Source of the DNA: Thermoplasmatales archaeon
GTDB lineage: Archaea > Thermoplasmatota > E2 > DHVEG-1
Direction: 5' to 3'
DNA length: 6,218 nucleotides
Assembly: GCA_023140035.1 (NCBI GenBank)
Contig: JAGLML010000069.1
Coordinates: 1 to 6,218 of the forward strand
The translations under genes and the position numbers were made by a program. Shown piece after piece: positions 1 through 4,249 of this stretch (the first letter of the stretch is position 1; every line of letters begins with the position of its first letter). The notes below the pieces were generated by a model. It was not told the DNA's origin and did no database searches. It saw only the letters and a program-made list of their open reading frames with translations.

Positions 1-1
1 T

Positions 2-739
2 ACCGTTGATTCAAGCCCTATTGTTACAGAACTTGAAAACTATGCTCCAAACGAGCGCATAGTTCCAATAGAAGAAATCTCTTCAAAAGTTGAAAGAGAA
101 ATTGGTAACGTTTCAAGCGGCGAGACAAAGGAGATTATGACAGAAAATTTAAATGAGGAGGCAGTTATAGCAGAAGTTCAGTTCACTGCGGCGAAGAGTT
201 TAACTGATGTAAAAGTGACTGTCATTGAACTGAACGATAAACCAGAAAACATATCGTTAAATCTAGAGAAAAATGAATCTGTTTATCATTATCTTGACAT
301 AAAACTTACGTCAGATGAGGTTTATGTGAGCGAAGATGATATCGATACCATGAAATTTGCCTTTAAAGTAGAGCAAACCTGGATAGCAGAAAACAACATC
401 GACAAAAAGACTATCTTACTCATACGTTTTCATGACGGCGAATGGCAGAACCTTTCCACTACACTACTGAGTGAAAATGACACCTATGTTTTTTTTGAAG
501 CAGAAACGCTGGGATGTTCAACGTTTGCGGTCGTTGGGAGTACACTTGTTGAGATCCCAGAACCTTATGTTACCAAAACACCGGAAATACCTTGGACAGT
601 TGTCATCGGAGTTATAACATCGACAACAATAATACTAGTTACCGTTCTTTTCAAAGCAAGATATATTTACTTCGAAGAAGATCCTCATAAGGCAGGATTA
701 AAAGAAAAAAATGAGATAAAAAATAAAAAATTAAGATGA
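2..739 (+). CDS. PGF-pre-PGF domain surface protein, C-terminal part (5' partial)
   Basis: The frame is open from base 2, so this is the last 245 residues of a longer protein. The ATG at 137 lies inside the conserved domain and is not the start. Residues about 25-180 match the archaeal PGF-pre-PGF domain: an opening of the type EIGNVSSGE, then VYHYLDI, FKVEQTWIAENNID, a W in GEWQNLST, and closing AETLGCSTFAVVG, where the usual GFS is GCS. Residues about 197-217 (WTVVIGVITSTT onward) form one hydrophobic helix, followed by a roughly 28-residue Lys/Glu-rich tail. The visible part lies outside the cell, with the tail in the cytoplasm (inferred). The domain usually precedes a PGF-CTERM sorting signal, but no PGF motif is seen here, so permanent membrane anchoring is likelier. 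The ligand or exact role is unknown. It converges on the receiver gene to the right. The family call is strong, the function is not known. Confidence 0.85.
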   Translation, partial: TVDSSPIVTELENYAPNERIVPIEEISSKVEREIGNVSSGETKEIMTENLNEEAVIAEVQFTAAKSLTDVKVTVIELNDKPENISLNLEKNESVYHYLDIKLTSDEVYVSEDDIDTMKFAFKVEQTWIAENNIDKKTILLIRFHDGEWQNLSTTLLSENDTYVFFEAETLGCSTFAVVGSTLVEIPEPYVTKTPEIPWTVVIGVITSTTIILVTVLFKARYIYFEEDPHKAGLKEKNEIKNKKLR

Positions 740-812
740 AAAATTATTTTACAATAGCCTAATCAGAATTAACTTGTAACTTCTTATCACATTGTTATGG
801 TTGATGGTTTAA
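740..812. other. convergent intergenic spacer
   Basis: This 73-base AT-rich gap lies between two genes that end towards each other. Only short T-runs are visible: TTTT at 747-750 on the + strand, and TTTTT on the - strand opposite 739-743. These may serve as archaeal U-run termination sites for the two genes. I see no convincing hairpin or small gene. Confidence 0.4.
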
Positions 813-1199
813 TTATGACTTTAATATTTTCTCGATTCTCTGTTTCAGTTCGGGTATTTTAAATGGTTTCTCGATATAGTCGTCACCGAAAAAATCTCCA
901 GCGCTCTTAGCAATTCGATCTTTCCGTGCTGTAAGAAAAACGATCGGTATGCTTTTCCATGACAGATTCTCCTTTATTCTATTATAAGTCTCCCAACCGC
1001 TCATCTCTGGCATCATGATATCCAATAGTATAAGATCTGGGATATCGTCATTTTGTAAGAATTCAAGGCATTCTTCCCCGCTTTCTACAGATTCGACTTT
1101 ATAATCTGCATCCAATCCTTCTAGTCCATTTTTAACAGTATAGTTTACACCAGAGTCATCGTCTACAATTAAAATTTTTTTTACCATGTTTTTACCCAT
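813..1199 (-). CDS. single-domain response regulator (REC only), receiver 1
   Basis: This 128-residue protein is a complete receiver domain with nothing attached. Visible key residues are the acidic pocket in ILIVDDD (D13, D14), the phospho-acceptor D60 in LILLDIMMPEMSG, T90 in FLTA and K111 in YIEKPF. It should accept phosphate from a histidine kinase, most likely the kinase gene that ends 9 bases upstream, and act in the cytoplasm by protein-protein contact, since it has no DNA-binding or enzymatic output domain. The short gap implies co-transcription with the kinase. The start could be the first ATG (1199) or the second Met (codon 5, 1187). Both leave the fold intact and no strong ribosome-binding site decides between them. 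It is a close paralogue of the receiver at 2738-3121. The partner and downstream target are inferred, while the domain identity is certain. Confidence 0.93.
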   Translation of the reverse strand: MGKNMVKKILIVDDDSGVNYTVKNGLEGLDADYKVESVESGEECLEFLQNDDIPDLILLDIMMPEMSGWETYNRIKENLSWKSIPIVFLTARKDRIAKSAGDFFGDDYIEKPFKIPELKQRIEKILKS

Positions 1200-1208
1200 C
1201 TCTATATA

Positions 1209-2684
1209 CTATTTATTCTTAATTATTTTTCCGTTAGTTGATTTTAGTGTAAAATAGAATGTTGTGCCCTTTCTCTCTCCAGGGCTTTCTGCCCAGATAT
1301 GTCCACCGTGTTTTTCAACGATTCGCTTACAGATGGAGAGACCTAAACCAGTGGAATCCATTTCATTCATAGATTTATCTGCCCTGTAAAACTCATCAAA
1401 AATGTGACCTAGTTGCTCCTTAGTCATACCGATACCATTGTCTTTAACTGATATAGTAACAAAATCTCTATCTTTCTTTGCATCAATAGTAATAACACCG
1501 CCATCTTTCGGAGTGTATTTAACAGCATTCGTGATTAAATTATTCAACAACTCATCAAGTCTTAATTTATCTGCCTTAACAGAGATTTTATCGCTAACCG
1601 CATTTTCAACATTGATCTTATTTTCTTTTAAAAACGATCGTTGACGGTCAAGGATATTGTCAATCTCGTCATTGAGATTTATGTGTTTGATATCAAACTT
1701 TACATTAGAAGACCGAAGCCGTGCCAGTTGCAAGGTCTTGAGAATCAGGTCTCTCATGAATTCAGCATTGTTAGTAAGCAAACGTAAATGCTCCTTGAGT
1801 TTCGGATCTTTTTCCTGTTCTGTAATCATAGGAAGTAAGCCTACAAGCGGTGTCAACGGGTTTTTAAGATCATGACCAAGCTGACCAATAAATTCATCTT
1901 TTTGGCTAAGCAGTTTTTCCAACGTTTTATTATATTTTTCAATTTTGTCTCTTGATATTTTTAAATCGGTTGTCATTCTATTGAAAGCAGTGGCAAGCTC
2001 TCCCAATTCGTCCCTTGATTTGATGTTAATTTCTTCATTCAAATTCCCTTCACCAATAACTTTGGTAGCATCTCTAAAAGTAATAATCGGCTTAACAATA
2101 GCTCTTCGCAGCATGAAAAGAAAGCTAAAAATAAGAATGAAAAGGCTAATTGCAGAAATCAAAACGAGATTTCTCATCTGAATGTCCAGTGCTGTATATG
2201 CTGCATCCGTGGAGAGAACCATTTCGTACGTACCGGCTATTTGACCGGAGAGATTAACGGGTGCAAGCATTGTTAACTTATGGCCATCTTTGCCATGCTG
2301 CGGAATGTAAACAATAGCACCTTTTTCGTAGGAAAGATTGTTATACATACTAGAGAGACTACCTATAGAGTCCTCATCAGTAGAAACGAAAACATGTAAT
2401 TCCTCTCCATCCAGTAAATTTACACTTAATTTTAAAATATCTGGATTCAGTTTGCTAAAGTTTGAAATGTAGTTCTGTAATTTTTGTTTATCTTTCAGTT
2501 GATCGTGACTTGATATACTAGCATCGAGAGCTTTAGAAAGAGAGGCGGCTTTCTCAAAATAGGCATCTTCAAAAAACTCATTCTGTTGATGTATGTTAAC
2601 ATAAGTTAGAGAGAGAATAACGATAGCTGATATCGAAACAACAAGTAATGTCAGTTTTAATGAAAGACTAAAGTTGATCTTCAT
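1209..2684 (-). CDS. membrane sensor histidine kinase (TM-sensor-TM-HAMP-HisKA-HATPase)
   Basis: A complete 491-residue sensor kinase. Order of parts: a membrane helix at about 9-30, an extracytoplasmic sensor of about 140 residues (31-171), a second helix at about 172-193, HAMP at about 194-245, a short coiled stretch, a dimerisation/phospho-acceptor domain with H271 in GHDLKNP, and an ATPase domain. The ATPase shows the N box (N382 and N386 in NLITNAVKY), G1 DNGIG (415-419), F box FDEFYRAD (429-436) and G2 GLGLS (446-450). All catalytic boxes are intact, so it should be active. The sensor ends with a PVNLSGQIAGTYE-type strand pattern that resembles single Cache/PDC sensors; this is a tentative call and the ligand is unknown. 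AAAAGG lies about 10 bases before the ATG and supports this start. The gene sits between two stand-alone receivers (53-base gap before it, 9-base gap after), which are its likely phosphotransfer partners. Confidence 0.95.
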   Translation of the reverse strand: MKINFSLSLKLTLLVVSISAIVILSLTYVNIHQQNEFFEDAYFEKAASLSKALDASISSHDQLKDKQKLQNYISNFSKLNPDILKLSVNLLDGEELHVFVSTDEDSIGSLSSMYNNLSYEKGAIVYIPQHGKDGHKLTMLAPVNLSGQIAGTYEMVLSTDAAYTALDIQMRNLVLISAISLFILIFSFLFMLRRAIVKPIITFRDATKVIGEGNLNEEINIKSRDELGELATAFNRMTTDLKISRDKIEKYNKTLEKLLSQKDEFIGQLGHDLKNPLTPLVGLLPMITEQEKDPKLKEHLRLLTNNAEFMRDLILKTLQLARLRSSNVKFDIKHINLNDEIDNILDRQRSFLKENKINVENAVSDKISVKADKLRLDELLNNLITNAVKYTPKDGGVITIDAKKDRDFVTISVKDNGIGMTKEQLGHIFDEFYRADKSMNEMDSTGLGLSICKRIVEKHGGHIWAESPGERKGTTFYFTLKSTNGKIIKNK

Positions 2685-2713
2685 ATTAATACGCCTTTTT
2701 GAGAACTAATATG

Positions 2714-2727
2714 ACATGGTACCCTGT
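2714..2727. repeat. imperfect palindrome between receiver 2 and the kinase
   Basis: ACATGGTACCCTGT reads the same on both strands except for one mismatched pair. It has the palindromic core GGTACC and ACA/TGT ends. It lies in the 53-base gap after the receiver 2 stop and before the kinase start. It could be a protein-binding site or a short RNA hairpin, or it could be chance. Confidence 0.3.
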
Positions 2728-2737
2728 TATAGCTATC

Positions 2738-3121
2738 CTATGTACTTTCCTTCAACGTTTTATCAATTTTTTCCTTTAAATCCGTAATTTCAAACGGTTT
2801 TTCAATATAGTCTTTCCCGATAATACTACCTGTTATTTTGCTAGTTTCATCTTCTATTGCTGTAAGAAAAATAATAGGGATTTTTCTCCATTCTAAATTT
2901 TCTCGCAATTTTCTTGCAACTTCCCACCCATTCATCTCTGGCATCATGATATCTAATAGGATAAGATCTGGAATTTGATTATTTTCTAAAAGTTCAAGGC
3001 ATTTTTTCCCGCTTTCAACTCTTAAGACATTGAAATCAGAATCTAATTTTTCCAAACCGTATTTAACAGTATAAGCTACACCGGGTAAATCATCTACTAT
3101 CATAATCTTTTTAATATGCAT
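2738..3121 (-). CDS. single-domain response regulator (REC only), receiver 2
   Basis: This 127-residue stand-alone receiver has D10 and D11 in IMIVDD, acceptor D57 in LILLDIMMPEMNG, T87 in FLTA and K108 in YIEKPF, so the phosphorylation site is complete. There is no output domain. By hand alignment it is about 60% identical to receiver 1 (813-1199), including an identical LILLDIMMPEM block and YIEKPF, which marks them as recent duplicates. The ATG at 3121 is chosen because it keeps the first beta strand (KKIMIVDD). The purine-rich GGTGGA lies directly against this ATG, an unusually short spacing, and a second in-frame ATG exists at 3103. The gene probably begins the receiver-kinase-receiver transcription unit and has its own TATA-like box. 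The kinase at 1209-2684 is its likely phosphodonor (inferred). Confidence 0.93.
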   Translation of the reverse strand: MHIKKIMIVDDLPGVAYTVKYGLEKLDSDFNVLRVESGKKCLELLENNQIPDLILLDIMMPEMNGWEVARKLRENLEWRKIPIIFLTAIEDETSKITGSIIGKDYIEKPFEITDLKEKIDKTLKEST

Positions 3122-3171
3122 TCCACCTGCTCTACCATATCTTCCAATTGTTTAATCAATTTTTCCATTAC

Positions 3172-3180
3172 TATATATTT
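3172..3180 (-). promoter_or_regulatory. TATA-like box for the receiver/kinase unit
   Basis: On the - strand this reads AAATATATA, preceded by an A. An archaeal start about 25 bases downstream would fall near 3150, giving a leader of roughly 28 bases before the receiver 2 ATG at 3121. It follows the T-run terminator of the Sec61-beta gene, which fits separate transcription of the signalling genes. Position and sequence are seen; the function is inferred. Confidence 0.45.
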
Positions 3181-3197
3181 TGGAATTGATGGAATTG
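3181..3197. repeat. tandem 9-base repeat next to the TATA-like box
   Basis: TGGAATTGA is followed directly by TGGAATTG: two near-complete 9-base units. They abut the upstream side of the TATA-like box of receiver 2, where archaeal TFB-recognition elements and activator sites normally lie. It may be an operator, possibly bound by a regulator acting on this unit. No factor is identified. Confidence 0.4.
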
Positions 3198-3211
3198 TAA
3201 AAACGATCTTT

Positions 3212-3241
3212 AAAAAATTCACAATTGAAAAATTTGAAAAA
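3212..3241 (-). terminator. U-run terminator after Sec61-beta
   Basis: On the - strand, beginning 10 bases after the Sec61-beta stop, there are three T-runs (opposite A-runs 3237-3241, 3228-3232 and 3212-3217). Multiple T-runs without a stable stem are the usual intrinsic terminator in archaea. This would separate Sec61-beta from the receiver and kinase genes. Confidence 0.5.
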
Positions 3242-3251
3242 TAATAATTTT

Positions 3252-3422
3252 TTAGAGAAGGGGGTTCCAAAGATGTGCAGTAGTAATAATTACCGCAGTT
3301 ACTATGCACGCTGCTATAACAAACCAAGGTGGTATCTTTAGTGCGGTTTTTTCCTCTGCATCAAAGTATCTAATAAGTCCTGCTCCAGAATGAAATCCTT
3401 CTCCTTTCTTTTGTTTTGCCAT
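3252..3422 (-). CDS. secG: protein translocase subunit Sec61-beta (archaeal SecG)
   Basis: This 56-residue reading frame encodes a full archaeal Sec61-beta, the small tail-anchored subunit of the SecYE-beta protein-conducting channel in the cell membrane. It shows the family pattern in order: a basic N-terminus (MAKQKKGEGF), the diagnostic GAGLIRYFDAEE (residues 13-24), a short linker (KTALKIPP), then one hydrophobic helix at about 32-49 (WFVIAACIVTAVIITTA) ending close to the C-terminus. Length and layout are typical of the family. An AGTGAT ribosome-binding site lies about 5 bases before the ATG. It diverges from the gfcR-like gene and is followed by a T-run terminator. It is therefore likely transcribed alone, although it lies upstream of the signalling genes on the same strand. 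Adjacency to the two-component genes is probably incidental. The identification rests on the GAGLIRYF signature and is strong. Confidence 0.93.
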   Translation of the reverse strand: MAKQKKGEGFHSGAGLIRYFDAEEKTALKIPPWFVIAACIVTAVIITTAHLWNPLL

Positions 3423-3445
3423 AATGTATCACTTTTTAATATAAC

Positions 3446-3460
3446 ATAGTATCCTACTAT
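3446..3460. repeat. inverted repeat ATAGTA-3-TACTAT
   Basis: A perfect 6-base dyad with a 3-base spacer lies 24-38 bases upstream of the Sec61-beta ATG, inside its presumed promoter. A related TACTAT occurs again at about 3469-3474. This position would suit a repressor site. The function is inferred only. Confidence 0.4.
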
Positions 3461-3520
3461 TTTAGTTTTACTATGGATCGGTTCTTTATTACCTACACAG
3501 CACAATCCATAAAATTTGGC

Positions 3521-3535
3521 AAGTGATTGACACTT
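3521..3535. repeat. inverted repeat AAGTG-5-CACTT
   Basis: A perfect 5-base dyad with a 5-base spacer (ATTGA) in the middle of the divergent region, about 116 bases before the gfcR ATG. It may be an operator, but the arms are short enough for chance. Confidence 0.25.
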
Positions 3536-3566
3536 ATTTCAAAACGAAAAGGCAAGCCGTAAACAA

Positions 3567-3586
3567 TAGTTGTATATTTTCAACTA
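3567..3586. repeat. inverted repeat TAGTTG-8-CAACTA
   Basis: Perfect 6-base arms around TATATTTT, just upstream of the likely gfcR TATA-like box (3597-3604). The location suits an activator or repressor site for gfcR. The TATATTTT in its centre could itself be an alternative promoter box. Confidence 0.35.
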
Positions 3587-3596
3587 GAGCAAACAT

Positions 3597-3604
3597 CTAA
3601 ATAT
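3597..3604 (+). promoter_or_regulatory. TATA-like box of gfcR
   Basis: CTAAATAT lies about 50 bases before the gfcR ATG. A start about 25 bases downstream falls near 3626 and leaves a leader of about 25 bases containing GGGTG (3638-3642), a good archaeal ribosome-binding site 8 bases before the ATG. The spacing is consistent throughout, but the box is a weak match. Confidence 0.4.
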
Positions 3605-3621
3605 CGAAGATATATACGTAT

Positions 3622-3639
3622 CCAAAAAGGCCAAAAAGG
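3622..3639. repeat. tandem repeat CCAAAAAGG x2 at the gfcR transcript start
   Basis: Two perfect, directly adjacent copies of the 9-base unit CCAAAAAGG. They cover the predicted RNA start and run into the GGGTG ribosome-binding site. This could be an autoregulatory site for the gfcR product or a leader element. No function is shown by the sequence itself. Confidence 0.45.
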
Positions 3640-3650
3640 GTGTTAAGTAA

Positions 3651-4220
3651 ATGAAGGAAATAGAATCTCTCATAAAAAAAGCATTAAAATACAAAGAGAG
3701 TGGACTGACTGATTACGAGATAGCCGAAGAACTTAATGTATCTAAAGAAACTGCAATATGGCTTTTAAATAAAGGAAAAGAAAAGAAACCGGTGGGTGAT
3801 GTCAAAATCGGTTGGCGCTCTATAGGTGTATATCCTTCAAGAATAGGGTTTATATCTGATGCACTATGCGATATTATCTTAGAAGAATGTGAACAGATTG
3901 ATACAATAGTCGGTATTGCTATTAATGGAATCCCGTATGCTACGTTTGTTGCAGATAAGTTAGGTTTGGAACTAGCAGTTTTTCGACCACATCATGAAAA
4001 AGTAGGAGCATTTTCTTCCAATTATGCAAGTGTGAACAGTAAGAATGTTGTTATCGTAGATGATGTTGTTGGTACTGGCGAAACGTTTAGGAGTGCAATC
4101 AAAGCAATAAAGGAAGAAAAGGGTAAGCCCGTGTTGTGCGTATCTTTGTTAAATAAGAGAGCGCAAAATAGTATCAGCGGTATACCACTCCGTGCACTTA
4201 TCAGAGCAAGAGTGATCTAA
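3651..4220 (+). CDS. gfcR: GfcR-like transcriptional regulator (HTH + PRT fold)
   Basis: This 189-residue protein belongs to the archaeal family once called PyrE-like and now GfcR. Residues about 14-43 form a helix-turn-helix (GLTDYEIAEELNVSKETAIWLLNKG). Residues about 50-189 form a type I phosphoribosyltransferase fold with the PRPP-binding loop VVIVDDVVGTGET (133-145). In haloarchaea GfcR controls sugar-degradation genes, presumably sensing a phosphorylated metabolite through the PRT pocket. The target here is unknown, and a role in purine or sugar control is inference. True orotate phosphoribosyltransferase is unlikely because of the N-terminal DNA-binding domain, as in the GfcR family. 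The start is supported by GGGTG 8 bases upstream. It leads lysK by 29 bases and may share its transcript. The repeats and dyads upstream suggest it is itself regulated. Confidence 0.88.
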   Translation: MKEIESLIKKALKYKESGLTDYEIAEELNVSKETAIWLLNKGKEKKPVGDVKIGWRSIGVYPSRIGFISDALCDIILEECEQIDTIVGIAINGIPYATFVADKLGLELAVFRPHHEKVGAFSSNYASVNSKNVVIVDDVVGTGETFRSAIKAIKEEKGKPVLCVSLLNKRAQNSISGIPLRALIRARVI

Positions 4221-4235
4221 CTAAATTTTGGTTAG
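4217..4235 (+). promoter_or_regulatory. RNA hairpin at the gfcR stop / lysK ribosome-binding site
   Basis: CTAACTAA and TTGGTTAG can pair over 8 base pairs (one G-U) around a 3-base loop. The left arm contains the gfcR stop codon, and the right arm touches the lysK ribosome-binding site GTGGAG (4235-4240). A ribosome finishing gfcR would open the stem, so it might couple translation of the two genes. The pairing is seen, the function is inferred. Confidence 0.35.
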
Positions 4236-4249
4236 TGGAGAAATCGACG

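Larger units (their letters stand above)
3423..3650. other. divergent intergenic region between Sec61-beta and gfcR
   Basis: This 228-base AT-rich spacer holds both promoters. I see no convincing gene in it; the longest small + strand frame noticed (ATG at about 3474) gives 17 residues. It contains a dyad at 3446-3460 close to the Sec61-beta start, two more at 3521-3535 and 3567-3586, an 8-base palindrome ATACGTAT at 3614-3621 and a tandem repeat at 3622-3639. For Sec61-beta a weak TATA-like stretch (ACTAAAATAG on the - strand, about 3460-3469) would place the RNA start near 3440. Confidence 0.6.

Noticed and set aside
137..139. ATG at 137 as start of the PGF-pre-PGF protein
   Set aside because: The same frame is open to the window edge and the upstream residues (EIGNVSSGE) belong to the domain.
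1438..2181. Three + strand frames of 68-78 residues
   Set aside because: They lie wholly inside the kinase gene on the opposite strand, and the kinase frame has every family motif.
3100..3168. Possible 22-residue leader peptide (MEKLIKQLEDM...) ending in an ATGA overlap with the second Met of receiver 2
   Set aside because: Its start lies upstream of the RNA start implied by the TATA-like box, and starting receiver 2 at that Met would remove part of its first beta strand.
3100..3327. 75-residue frame on the - strand
   Set aside because: It overlaps the Sec61-beta gene in another frame and crosses its terminator and the next promoter. The composition is not protein-like.
3474..3527. 17-residue + strand frame in the divergent region
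   Set aside because: It has no ribosome-binding site and no family resemblance, and it is too short to support.
3651..4220. Orotate phosphoribosyltransferase (PyrE)
   Set aside because: The N-terminal helix-turn-helix and overall layout fit the GfcR regulator family better than the pyrimidine enzyme.
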